This document shows positions 6,299 through 14,682 of a stretch of DNA of 64,000 nt, one piece after another. The stretch spans positions 1 through 64,000 of the forward strand of contig NZ_JAADJT010000002.1 in assembly GCF_011090165.1 (NCBI RefSeq), in the 5' to 3' direction. This stretch comes from Duganella aceris (GTDB lineage: Bacteria; Pseudomonadota; Gammaproteobacteria; Burkholderiales; Burkholderiaceae_D). The position numbers and the translations under genes were made by a program. Numbering within the stretch: the stretch's first letter is position 1; each line of letters opens with the position of its first letter. The notes under the pieces are model-generated. The model was not told the origin of the DNA, ran no database searches, and saw only the letters and a list, made by a program, of their open reading frames with translations.

Positions 6299-9200
6299 CT
6301 AGCCGTATGGCGTGTAACTGAATCCATTGCCGATGATGCTGGCCAATGCCGCACTGTTCTCTGCGCTTTCGCTAAAGCTGATCAATGCCTGAGCATGCGT
6401 GAGGTCGTGGGCCAATAAATTCAGCCAATGCGCGTTGCCGGCCGGCTCAGGCGCGCGGTGCAGCACATTTTGATACAGTAAGTTCACGAACTCCGCATCG
6501 CTAGGGGATGGGCCGTATCGTCCGATGAATTCATCGCTTGCCGTGAATGCTTCCGCGACAGCGTTGAGCGTCATGCCGCGATCCATCTTCGACATCCAGA
6601 ACCCCAGCCCGGCACTGTCCGGCGTTCGGTTGAACGCCGCCTGATACAGCCGATAGACCTGACCACCGGCACCGTCGATGTCGAGCGCGATGCCGCTGCT
6701 CGAAAACAGCAAGCGCTCGACGCCGGTCAAGGTGTCGCCGACCGTCTCGGTGTACTCGCGCATGGTGTAACTGCCGTCGGCGTTGTGCACCAGCTGGAAA
6801 TTATAAGGGTTGGAGTTCCCGTAGTAGACGGTATCGACGCCCGCTCCGCCGTCCAGCTTCATTTTCATGTTGCCGATCATGAAGTCGTTGCCCGAAGTGC
6901 CCACCGTTACCGGATCCGCCACCGTGAACTTGTAGCTCAGCGCGCCGGCCAGCTTGTTGCCGGCCAGGTCCAGCACACTGCCCTCCGGCAGCGACAGCGT
7001 GTAGGTCACGCCCGGCTTGAGATTCTGATGCGGGTCGATCACCAGCGTCTTGCCGACGCCGATCGCCAGCGACTGGCCGTAGCTTGGCAGCGTCAGCGCG
7101 ACACCGTTGCCGTCGCTCAGCGTCAGGCCATTGCCTACCATGACGATCTCGTCGAAGCTCAGCACGATCTTCGGCATCACCGGCGAGACGTTGACGGCGC
7201 CATCCTGCATGCTCGACGACAGCAGATGCGGCGCGGTGGCATCGCCGCTGGTCAGCGTCGCCACCACCGTGTAGGTGCCGGTCTTGCTGCCGTTGCCGTG
7301 CACGTCGAGATAGTAGTCGCCGCTGGTCTGGGCGATATAGGACAGGCGCGGCTCGCCGCCGACGGCGCTGCTGGTGTAGGCGACGGCATAGCCGCTGGCG
7401 CCGATCAGCGACATGCCGGCGGACGAGGTGGACGTATCGAGCGAACCGCCGCCGCTCACCGAGCCCTGCAGGTCGAAGACATAGGTGCGGCCGGCTTCCA
7501 GCTGCACCTTGACCCAGTCGTGGTCATCGGCCACGGCGATGGTGCCCGACAGCGGCTTGCCGGGTTCCACCACGGCGGTGGTCAGCTTGCTGGCGGGGAA
7601 GTCATCCTTGCCCAGCGAGGCCACCGACAGCACATAGGTGCCGGTGGTGCCGTACGCCGAAGCGCCGATCTTGATGTAGTAGTCTCCCGATTTGCTCGCC
7701 TCGAAGAAGCGGGTCGCCTGCGGCAAGCCGTCGTAGACGCTGCGCAGCGGCACATATTCGTTGCTCGCGCCCGATACTTCCAGCGTGGTATAGGAATTGA
7801 CGCTGACGCCGCCGTCCGCGCCGGAAGCCAGCAACAGCTTGTAGGTGACGCCGGCCTCCGCCGTGAACTTGAACACGTCCAAATCGCTGGTCAGCTCCAG
7901 CTTGCCCTTGACGGCGGCGGCGGTGCTGATCGCCGCCGCGTGGGCGATATCGTTGCCGTAGTCGTCGACCTCGCCCAGCCGGGCTTTGACCGTGTAGGTG
8001 CCGGCGCCGCCGGGCGACGCCACTTCCACGTAATAAGTGCCCTTGGTGGTGACCGCATACGGCAGGATGTTCGATGTGCCGTTGAAACCTGGCGTGCTGG
8101 TGGCCAGCACCGCGCCCTTGGCGTCAAGCAAGCGCATGACGGCGCCATACGGATAAGTGGCCAAGGTGCCGCCGCCTTCCTTGGCGCCGTCCACCGAGAA
8201 CCAGTAGTAGCCGCCGGCGTTGAGCGAGACCGCGTACCAGTCGGCGTCGCCGCCGCCCGCTTCCAGCTCGCCCTTGGTCGAGGAACCGACGCTCAGCCGG
8301 CCCTTGGTGGCGATGTTGGCGCTGTAGTCGTCGACGACCGTGTCGACCATCACCGTGTAGCCCTGCGCGCTCACGCCACCATAGCCTCCCGCCTGCGACA
8401 GATAGAAATCGCCGGTCTTGGTCGGGGTGTAGGTGAAGAATTTCTGCCCGCTATAAAAGTCCTGGCCGACAGTGTAGCCGCTGCTGTCGGTCATGCGGAA
8501 GTTGTAGTTGGAGGCGCCATTGTCCAGCGCCATCCCGATGCGATAGGTCACACCGGCAGACAGGCTGACCTTGAACATGTCGACGTCATCCGGCGACTGC
8601 ACCTTGCCCGCCACAGCCACGCCCAATTCCAGCGCGGTGGCGGTGCCCATGCTGCCGCCGAAATCGTCGGCCTCGGGCGCCGAGGCCTTCAGCGTGTAGG
8701 CGGTGCCAACGGTGCTGACGTAATAAATGCCGCCGACATTGAGCGAATAGGTGCCGGTGCCCGAGGCCAGCACGCGCAGCGTCAGCGTGCCGTCGGCGAA
8801 GCTGCTGCTGCTGGAAACGTAGTTACCCACGCCGTCGGTGAGCGACAGCGTCAATTGCTGGCTATCGCCGGGCTTGGTCGACAAGCTAATGGTATAGAAC
8901 TGGCCTTGCTGCACGTCCATGCGGAAGCGGTCGACGTCGTCGCGATACTCCAGCACGCCCGACGTCTGGCCGCCCGCGTTCAGGTTGCCGGTGCGGGTGT
9001 TGTCGGCCGAATAGTCGTCCGACACCACGTGCATAGTGGTGGTGTACGCGCCGATCTGGCCGTTGGCGGAGACACCGACGAAATAGTCGCCGCCCAGGCC
9101 GGCGACGAAGCCCGATTGCGCCTGCAGAGAACTGATCGACTTGCCGGCGCTATCGTAGATGTAAAAATAGTTCGGCGTCACCAGACCGTCGCCGGTGGCG

Positions 9201-9706
9201 GCAGTGAACGTCGTGATCTGGCCGGCGTCGGCGTGAAAACGGAACCAGTCCATGTCGTCAGTACGCTGGAACGCGGCGGAAACGGCAGCTTCGGCCGCGA
9301 TGGTGCCGATGGTGGTGGTGTCGGCCGCATAGTCGTCGGCGGCCGGGAAGCTCGATTTGATCTTGTAAGTGCCCAGCTGGCCACTGGCGCCGGTGGCCAC
9401 ATAGTAAATGCCCGACGATTGCGGCGTAAATTGCACCACCGGCGCCAGCGTCGAACCGCTGATGTTCCAGTTGGAGGCCAACGCATAGCCCTGCTGCCCC
9501 ATCACCGACAGCGATATATTGGAATAGCTGCCCAGCGTGCCGCCGCCATCGGCCGCGCCGGTCAGCGTGAACTGGTAGGTCGTCCCGGCGGTCAGCGATA
9601 CCTTGAACCAGTCGCTGTCGTAGCTGGCTTCGAAGTTGCCGGTCTTGCTGCCGCCAATGGCGATCTGTCCGGTGGTATTGACGTTGTTGCTGTAATCATC
9701 GGCCAT
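6299..9706 (-). CDS. Large secreted protein: about 8 pre-peptidase-type beta repeats, SbsA-type Ig domain, DUF4214
   Basis: 1135 aa. From the start, about eight ~110-aa beta-sandwich units recur, each marked by (A/V)DDY or DDF, a D-x-D-W/M-F motif (SDWFKVSLTAGTTYQFTL) and a G-x-Y-Y-V/L strand. This is the pre-peptidase C-terminal-like pattern. Around residues 815-925 there is an Ig-like Big_5/SbsA domain (TAPHLLSSSMQDGAVNVSP ... GKTLVIDP). A short GTSGNDFMIGN/GGAGVDTV segment like RTX or haemolysin-type repeats follows. Residues about 1010-1130 form a DUF4214 domain (VYRLYQAAFNRTPDSAGLGFW ... VLHRAPEPAGNAHW). No N-terminal signal peptide is visible, and the RTX-like plus DUF4214 tail suggests type I secretion and a cell-surface or biofilm role. 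The catalytic domain that often accompanies such repeats is absent, so it is probably structural or adhesive. Confidence 0.85.
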   Translation of the reverse strand: MADDYSNNVNTTGQIAIGGSKTGNFEASYDSDWFKVSLTAGTTYQFTLTGAADGGGTLGSYSNISLSVMGQQGYALASNWNISGSTLAPVVQFTPQSSGIYYVATGASGQLGTYKIKSSFPAADDYAADTTTIGTIAAEAAVSAAFQRTDDMDWFRFHADAGQITTFTAATGDGLVTPNYFYIYDSAGKSISSLQAQSGFVAGLGGDYFVGVSANGQIGAYTTTMHVVSDDYSADNTRTGNLNAGGQTSGVLEYRDDVDRFRMDVQQGQFYTISLSTKPGDSQQLTLSLTDGVGNYVSSSSSFADGTLTLRVLASGTGTYSLNVGGIYYVSTVGTAYTLKASAPEADDFGGSMGTATALELGVAVAGKVQSPDDVDMFKVSLSAGVTYRIGMALDNGASNYNFRMTDSSGYTVGQDFYSGQKFFTYTPTKTGDFYLSQAGGYGGVSAQGYTVMVDTVVDDYSANIATKGRLSVGSSTKGELEAGGGDADWYAVSLNAGGYYWFSVDGAKEGGGTLATYPYGAVMRLLDAKGAVLATSTPGFNGTSNILPYAVTTKGTYYVEVASPGGAGTYTVKARLGEVDDYGNDIAHAAAISTAAAVKGKLELTSDLDVFKFTAEAGVTYKLLLASGADGGVSVNSYTTLEVSGASNEYVPLRSVYDGLPQATRFFEASKSGDYYIKIGASAYGTTGTYVLSVASLGKDDFPASKLTTAVVEPGKPLSGTIAVADDHDWVKVQLEAGRTYVFDLQGSVSGGGSLDTSTSSAGMSLIGASGYAVAYTSSAVGGEPRLSYIAQTSGDYYLDVHGNGSKTGTYTVVATLTSGDATAPHLLSSSMQDGAVNVSPVMPKIVLSFDEIVMVGNGLTLSDGNGVALTLPSYGQSLAIGVGKTLVIDPHQNLKPGVTYTLSLPEGSVLDLAGNKLAGALSYKFTVADPVTVGTSGNDFMIGNMKMKLDGGAGVDTVYYGNSNPYNFQLVHNADGSYTMREYTETVGDTLTGVERLLFSSSGIALDIDGAGGQVYRLYQAAFNRTPDSAGLGFWMSKMDRGMTLNAVAEAFTASDEFIGRYGPSPSDAEFVNLLYQNVLHRAPEPAGNAHWLNLLAHDLTHAQALISFSESAENSAALASIIGNGFSYTPYG

Positions 9707-9800
9707 GGCGGGTGCAATATAGTAAATGGGAACTTTGACATATTACCAATATGTAACCGCGAGAAACTATTCAATTCTCACCAAACGCCAAAACATGGAC

Positions 9801-11057
9801 TTAATCGTTGCCCCGGTCGCGCGCGACGGGCGGTAGGCGATGCTTGAGCAGTCCCACCCGCTGCGAACGGTAAATGCCGCAATGGCCGGAGCACAAATAC
9901 GCCGCCACGCAGGCCAGCGCGGCATATGGTCCGATCTGCGGTCCGAATAATTCGATCGCCATGATGGTCGACGCCAGCGGCGTGTTGGCCGCGCCCGCGA
10001 ACACGGCGACGAAGCCTATCCCCGCCAGCATGGCGAACGGCAGATGCAGCAGCGGCGCCAGCGCGTTGCCCAGGGTGGCGCCGATGTAGAACAGCGGCGT
10101 GACCTCGCCGCCCTTGAAGCCGCTGCCCAGCGAGGCCACGGTGAAGGCGAATTTGCCGAGAAAGTCCCATGGCGCGACCGGCTGCGCGAACGATTCGACG
10201 ATCACCGGTATCCCGAGGCCGATGTAGCGCGTGCCCAGCCACCACACCGCCAGCGCGACCGCCACGCCGCCGAGCATCGGGCGTAACGGCGCATACGGTA
10301 TATATCGTTTCATGCATCCCGACGCGGCGTGCGTGGCGGTGGCGAGGGCCATGCCGACCAGTCCGAACAGCACCCCCGCCGCCATCACGGCGGCCACGCT
10401 CCAGATGGCGATCGGGGCGATGGCGCCGATCGCGTAGTGCGTGTGATGCACGCCCCAGGCCATGCCCACCTGGTCGGCGGCGATGGCGGCGAGCATGCAG
10501 GGGAAGATGGCGTCGTAGCGCAAACGGCCGATGGCCAGCACCTCCAGGCCGAAGATGGCGCCGGCCAGCGGCGTGCCGAACACCGATGCGAAGCCGGCGC
10601 TGATGCCGGCCATCAGCAGGATGCGGCGCTCGGCGTGGCGCAGGTGGAAGATGTGGGTGAGCTGGTCGGCCAGCGTGCCGCCCATCTGCACCGCCGTGCC
10701 TTCGCGGCCGACCGAGGCGCCGAACAAGTGCGAGACGACGGTGCCGATCAACACCAGCGGCGCCATGCGCAGCGGGATGACGTTCCTGGGGTCGTGGATT
10801 TCGTCGATCAGCAGGTTGTTGCCCGCTTCGACCGAGCGGCCGATTTTGAGATACACCCAGCCGACCGCGAAGCCGGCCAGCGGCAGCAGCCAGATGATCC
10901 AGCGGTGCGCCTCGCGCCAGTTGGTGGCGTAGTCCAGAGCGAACAGGAACAAGGCGGACGCGGTGCCTGCCAGCGCGGCGATCAGGCAGGCGATGAAGGT
11001 CCATTTGCCGATGTACGGCAGCATGGCGATGGGTTCGGGGTAGCGGGCTGGCTTCAT
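9801..11057 (-). CDS. CLC-family anion channel/antiporter, probably fluoride-type
   Basis: A polytopic inner-membrane protein of about 418 aa. CLC signatures: the GSGIP position is replaced by EAGNNLLIDEI, then ASVGREGTAVQMGGTLAD (gating Glu in GREG), SAGFASVFGTPLAGAIFGLE, and GSGFKGGEVTPLFYIGATLG. The missing GSGIP and the GNNLL/GREGT pattern resemble the CLC-F group of fluoride/proton antiporters more than chloride-selective CLC-ec1. That subgroup assignment is inferred from remembered motifs. The start at 11057 (MKPARYPEP) was preferred over 11096 because the extra 13 residues (containing RCFF) look non-family; 11069 is another option. It lies downstream of the copper operon on the same strand but with an 80-bp gap, so it is likely a separate unit. 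Confidence 0.85.
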   Translation of the reverse strand: MKPARYPEPIAMLPYIGKWTFIACLIAALAGTASALFLFALDYATNWREAHRWIIWLLPLAGFAVGWVYLKIGRSVEAGNNLLIDEIHDPRNVIPLRMAPLVLIGTVVSHLFGASVGREGTAVQMGGTLADQLTHIFHLRHAERRILLMAGISAGFASVFGTPLAGAIFGLEVLAIGRLRYDAIFPCMLAAIAADQVGMAWGVHHTHYAIGAIAPIAIWSVAAVMAAGVLFGLVGMALATATHAASGCMKRYIPYAPLRPMLGGVAVALAVWWLGTRYIGLGIPVIVESFAQPVAPWDFLGKFAFTVASLGSGFKGGEVTPLFYIGATLGNALAPLLHLPFAMLAGIGFVAVFAGAANTPLASTIMAIELFGPQIGPYAALACVAAYLCSGHCGIYRSQRVGLLKHRLPPVARDRGND

Positions 11058-11137
11058 AGAGCCTTGCATGCTAACAAAGAAGCACCGCAGCGGCAATCGA
11101 TCCCCGAAGATGATCGCTTGCCGCCCGGCGCCGCCGC

Positions 11138-12508
11138 TTAGTGATGGTGATGCATATCGCCGTCGCGCTTGACGTTCATGGCGTCATCCGGCTTGGCCGG
11201 CGGAGCGCCCGGGGCGCGCGGCGCCGGTGGCAGTTCGCCGGTCCACTCGCGCGCCACCGTCCCTTTCGGGTGCTTGTACCAGCCCGGATCCTTGTAGTCG
11301 TTGCGCGCTAGTCCCTCGCGCACCTTCACCATGGTGAACATGCCGCCCATGTCCAGACTGCCGAACGGCCCATCGCCCATCATCATCGGCAGCGTGTTCT
11401 CCGGCAGCGGCATCTGCATCCCGCCCATCGATCCGCCCTTGTCGCCCATGACCATATAGCCGGGCACCAGGTTGTTGATCTTCTCCGCCACACCGGCGTG
11501 GTCGACCCCGATCATGGTGGGCACCTGGTGTCCCATCGCGTTCATCGTGTGGTGCGATTTGTGGCAGTGGAAGGCCCAGTCGCCCGGCTCGTCGGCGACG
11601 AATTCGATGGCGCGCATCTGGCCGACGGCGATATCGGTGGTCACCTCGGGCCAGCGCGCGGATGGCCGCACCCAGCCGCCGTCGGTGCCGGTCACCTCGA
11701 AGGTGTGGCCGTGCAGGTGGATCGGGTGATTGGTCATCGTCAGGTTGCCGGCGCGGATGCGCACCTTGTCGTTACGCCGCACCACCATCGGGTCGATGCC
11801 GGGGAAGGCACGGCTGTTGATGGTCCACAGGTTGAAGTCGGTCATGGTGTTGATCTTCGGCGTGTAGCTTCCCGGCTCGATGTCGTAGGCGTTCAGCAGG
11901 AATACGAAGTCGCGGTCCACCGCGTGCAGAGATGGATCCTTGGGATGCGTGATCCAGAAGCCCATCATCCCCATCGCCATCTGCGCCATCTCGTCGGCGT
12001 GCGGGTGGTACATGAAGGTGCCGGCGTTCCTGGCGACGAATTCGTAGACGAAGGTCTTGCCCGGCTCGATGCCGGGCTGCGTCAGGCCGGTGATGCCGTC
12101 CATGCCGTTCGGCAGGCGCTGGCCGTGCCAGTGCACGCTGGTGTGCTCGGGCAGCTTGTTGGTGACGAAGATGCGCACCCGGTCGCCCTCCACCACTTCG
12201 ATGGTCGGCCCCGGACTCTGGCCGTTGTAGCCCCACAGGTTGGCCGTCATGCCGGGCGCGATTTCGCGCACCACCGGCTCCGCCACCAGGTGGAACTCCT
12301 TGACGCCGTCCTTCATCCGCCACGGCAGCGTCCAGCCGTTGAGCGTGACGACGGGATTGTAAGGACGGCCGTTCGGCGGCATCAGCGGCGGCTGAGTGGC
12401 GGCCGACGATTGCACCGGCGCCTCCGGCAGCGAGGCCGCGCCGGCCTTGGTGACCATGCCGGCGCCGATCAGGGCCGCGCCGGTTAAAAACGATCTGCGG
12501 TTGGTCAT
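11138..12508 (-). CDS. Multicopper oxidase, Tat-exported (copper oxidase)
   Basis: 456 aa. The N-terminus TNRRSFLTGAALIGAG is a twin-arginine signal, so it is exported folded to the periplasm. Cupredoxin copper sites are all visible: HWHGQRLPNG and HPHADEM (trinuclear centre, first half), HPIHLHGHTFEVTG and HCHKSHHTMNAMGH (type 1/2/3 ligands near the C-terminus). The tail is Met/His-rich (GGMQMPLP, MMMGDG, HHHH), as in enzymes that oxidise Cu(I). Its ATG overlaps the TolC-like stop by 4 bp (12505-12508), so the two are translationally coupled. The context with a DUF2946 protein and an efflux outer-membrane protein indicates copper detoxification. A laccase-like activity on phenolics is an alternative. 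Confidence 0.92.
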   Translation of the reverse strand: MTNRRSFLTGAALIGAGMVTKAGAASLPEAPVQSSAATQPPLMPPNGRPYNPVVTLNGWTLPWRMKDGVKEFHLVAEPVVREIAPGMTANLWGYNGQSPGPTIEVVEGDRVRIFVTNKLPEHTSVHWHGQRLPNGMDGITGLTQPGIEPGKTFVYEFVARNAGTFMYHPHADEMAQMAMGMMGFWITHPKDPSLHAVDRDFVFLLNAYDIEPGSYTPKINTMTDFNLWTINSRAFPGIDPMVVRRNDKVRIRAGNLTMTNHPIHLHGHTFEVTGTDGGWVRPSARWPEVTTDIAVGQMRAIEFVADEPGDWAFHCHKSHHTMNAMGHQVPTMIGVDHAGVAEKINNLVPGYMVMGDKGGSMGGMQMPLPENTLPMMMGDGPFGSLDMGGMFTMVKVREGLARNDYKDPGWYKHPKGTVAREWTGELPPAPRAPGAPPAKPDDAMNVKRDGDMHHHH

Positions 12509-13884
12509 GGCGTTACTCCCTTGTTGGTTGGCAGGCGGCCGCCCAGCGCGGCCTCCAGGTTGGCTTGCGCGGTCCAGTAGTCTTTCAGCGCGGCGATGTA
12601 GCCGCTGACGGCGGTGGCCTGCTCGCGCGCATCGGCCAGCAGCTCGAAGACGCTCATCAGCATGCCGTTGTAGCGCAGCAGGGTCTGATCCGACAGTTGT
12701 TTGCGCAGCGGGACCACCTGGTCGCGATAGTGGCGCGCCAGCTCGTAGGACGCGCGATAGTCGGCGTAGCTTTCGCGCGCCTCGCTGCGGGCGTCGATGG
12801 CGGCTTGCGCCAGCAGGTTCACCGATTGCATATAGGTCGCCTCGGCGCGCGCGACACGGGTCGAGCCCCAGTCGAACAACGGTATCTCCAGCGACAGCTC
12901 GTAACCGCGCGTGCTGGTGCCGCCCTGTGTGTTGCGCACCGCGCCCAGGTCCAGCACATTGATGAAGCGCGTGGCCTTGCTCAGGCCCAGCGTGGAGGCG
13001 GTATGCTCGGTATCGAGCCTGGCGGCCTGGATGTCGAGCCGTTCGCTGACGGCGATCTGCTCCACATCGGCCAGTTCGCGCAGCGTATCAGGCAGGTCGG
13101 GCAGATGGTCGGGCAGCTTGAACCCGGTCTGTGCGCCGCTCAAACCCATCAGGCGCGTGAGCTTTTCGCGCGCCGAGACGGCGGCTTTCTGCGCATGCAC
13201 GACATCTGCCAGCGTCTGCGCGTGGTAGGCCTGTTCACGCGCCAGGTCCATCGTGCTCCAGTTGCCGGCCTTGCGCATGCGCTCGGCCAGCTCGGCGCTG
13301 GCCTGCGCCGACGCCTCGACCTGCTTCGCATAGTCCGCGATCTGGGTCGCGGCCACCACCTCCACCCAGGTGCGGCGCGTGTCGGCGGCGACTTTCAGCG
13401 CTTCGTTCGACACCAGAAGCTTGGTTTGTTCGAAACGGCGTCCCTCGATGCGGCTCGCCATCGGCGCGGTGATCAGGGATAGCAGGTTGAAGGTCAGCGT
13501 GCGTTCGATATCCACTTCGCCGCCGCCGTGGCTGCGCTTGAAATCGAACACCGGGTTTTGCAGACGGCCGGCCTGCACCAGGTCCGCCTCGACGATGCCG
13601 AGCGACCAATAGCTGGCCTGCAGTCCGCGATTATTCAGCAGCGCGATATGCACCGCCTCGTCGGCGGCCAGCGGCTGTTCCAGTTTTTTATTGATGACGG
13701 CGGCCAGCGCGCGCGCGTCGTCGTCGTTGCGCGGCAGGCGTCCGGAGACGCTGGCGCTCATGCCGGTACGCTGTTCGCTGACACCGGCGGCGGCGCCGAA
13801 GCCGCCATCGCCGGACAGCGACGCGCAGCCGCCAAGCAGCAGCGCCACACCGGCGCCCGCCGCGAGTTTATGCAGACAATTCAT
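12505..13884 (-). CDS. TolC-like outer-membrane efflux protein (lipoprotein)
   Basis: 459 aa. The signal peptide ends LLLGGCASL, a lipobox with Cys about residue 20, so it is probably a lipid-anchored outer-membrane channel of the RND/OprM kind. Two OEP repeats of long helices follow (ALLNNRGLQASYWSLGIVEADLVQAG in the first, SEARESYADYRASYELARHYRDQV in the second), separated by a beta segment (GGTSTRGYELSLEIPLFDWG). GAGGTGTGAGAC precedes the ATG. No RND pump or membrane-fusion gene is adjacent; the partner genes are a multicopper oxidase and DUF2946. It is therefore most likely a copper-resistance protein of the kind that travels with copA-like oxidases. Confidence 0.88.
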   Translation of the reverse strand: MNCLHKLAAGAGVALLLGGCASLSGDGGFGAAAGVSEQRTGMSASVSGRLPRNDDDARALAAVINKKLEQPLAADEAVHIALLNNRGLQASYWSLGIVEADLVQAGRLQNPVFDFKRSHGGGEVDIERTLTFNLLSLITAPMASRIEGRRFEQTKLLVSNEALKVAADTRRTWVEVVAATQIADYAKQVEASAQASAELAERMRKAGNWSTMDLAREQAYHAQTLADVVHAQKAAVSAREKLTRLMGLSGAQTGFKLPDHLPDLPDTLRELADVEQIAVSERLDIQAARLDTEHTASTLGLSKATRFINVLDLGAVRNTQGGTSTRGYELSLEIPLFDWGSTRVARAEATYMQSVNLLAQAAIDARSEARESYADYRASYELARHYRDQVVPLRKQLSDQTLLRYNGMLMSVFELLADAREQATAVSGYIAALKDYWTAQANLEAALGGRLPTNKGVTP

Positions 13885-13951
13885 GTCTCACACCTCAAGT
13901 TACGTTGATTCGGAAAAGGATGCGCAGCCCGTGGACGGAGCTGTCGCGGGA

Positions 13952-14338
13952 TCAGGCGTGGAGAGCTTGAGGGGGACGTTCAGGGTGGGCCAGGTCGACC
14001 GCAGGGAGGAAATCGGCGTAAAACGGAATGGAGATGGACACCAGCGGCGCGACGGACACACCGACAGTCGGCGCCAGCAATGGCGCGGCCGCCGCGCAGC
14101 AGGCGGTGCCGCCGCATTTGACGGTGCCGTGGGCGGATTTGGCGGTGTGATCGCCTTTGTCGGCCAGCGCTTGCGCCGCCATCATCGCGGCGTGGTCGTG
14201 AGGCCCGGACGACGCCATCGATGCCCCAACCGCCGGCGCCGGAGCGACGCACAGCAGCATCGTGGCCGAGGCGTATCCCTGATAAGGGAGCGCCAGCAGC
14301 ATCAGCCAAACGATGAGGGATCTGAGCACGACAGTCAT
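13952..14338 (-). CDS. DUF2946-like small exported protein, copper-associated
   Basis: 128 aa from ATG 14338 (MTVVLRSLIVWLMLLALPYQGYA). It has a hydrophobic signal segment, then a His/Cys-containing periplasmic stretch (HDHAAMM, GDHTAKSAHG, KCGGTACC), then a second hydrophobic/proline stretch. The overall plan matches DUF2946/CopL-like proteins found at the head of copper-resistance operons. It is the first gene of the minus-strand group, 67 bp upstream of the TolC-like gene. A metal-sensing or metal-buffering role is inferred from context. An upstream in-frame ATG at 14356 exists but adds only a short hydrophilic leader. Confidence 0.65.
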   Translation of the reverse strand: MTVVLRSLIVWLMLLALPYQGYASATMLLCVAPAPAVGASMASSGPHDHAAMMAAQALADKGDHTAKSAHGTVKCGGTACCAAAAPLLAPTVGVSVAPLVSISIPFYADFLPAVDLAHPERPPQALHA

Positions 14339-14369
14339 GCGCTTATGGTAGCACAAGCCGCCGACGCCG

Positions 14370-14609
14370 TCAGGCCAGCCTTACCAGCGGATTGGCGATG
14401 ATGTTGTCGATCTGCCGAATCGCCTCGTCGCAGGCGGCGGCGATGGCTTCGTCCTCGGTGTCGCGCACGAACTGCATGGTCGCGCCCTCGAACACTTCGA
14501 CGCCGTTGGCGCCGGCGCGTTCGATGTCGCAGCTGGCGGTCCACTTGCGGTCCGTGGTCGGCAGGGCCGTCGGCACGATTTCCCAGCCCTTGTAGTGAAT
14601 TTTGTCCAT
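14370..14609 (-). CDS. Small conserved-looking protein, unknown function
   Basis: 79 aa from ATG 14609, chosen because AAGGAGG lies seven bases upstream. The sequence has an YKGWEIVPTALPTTDRKW strand pair, SCDIERAG, and a C-terminal helix DEAIAAACDEAIRQIDNII. No cysteine pair, signal or membrane segment is present; it is probably a compact cytoplasmic alpha/beta protein. It lies just upstream (32 bp) of the DUF2946 gene on the same strand, but its strong own ribosome-binding site suggests independent expression. I do not recognise the family securely. Confidence 0.7.
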   Translation of the reverse strand: MDKIHYKGWEIVPTALPTTDRKWTASCDIERAGANGVEVFEGATMQFVRDTEDEAIAAACDEAIRQIDNIIANPLVRLA

Positions 14610-14682
14610 GATTGCCTCCTTAATAAGCAAACAGACTATCACGAAGGGATGAGCGCCCGCGCACGACTGCCGCGCCGAAAGA

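Noticed and set aside
6179..6418. 79-aa open frame crossing attR
   Set aside because: It runs through the tRNA fragment and into the end of the opposite gene; no coding support.
6785..9847. Long plus-strand open frame (1020 aa) opposite the repeat protein
   Set aside because: His/Arg/Gly/Val-rich shadow of the high-GC minus-strand gene, which has clear domains; no ribosome-binding site or family pattern.
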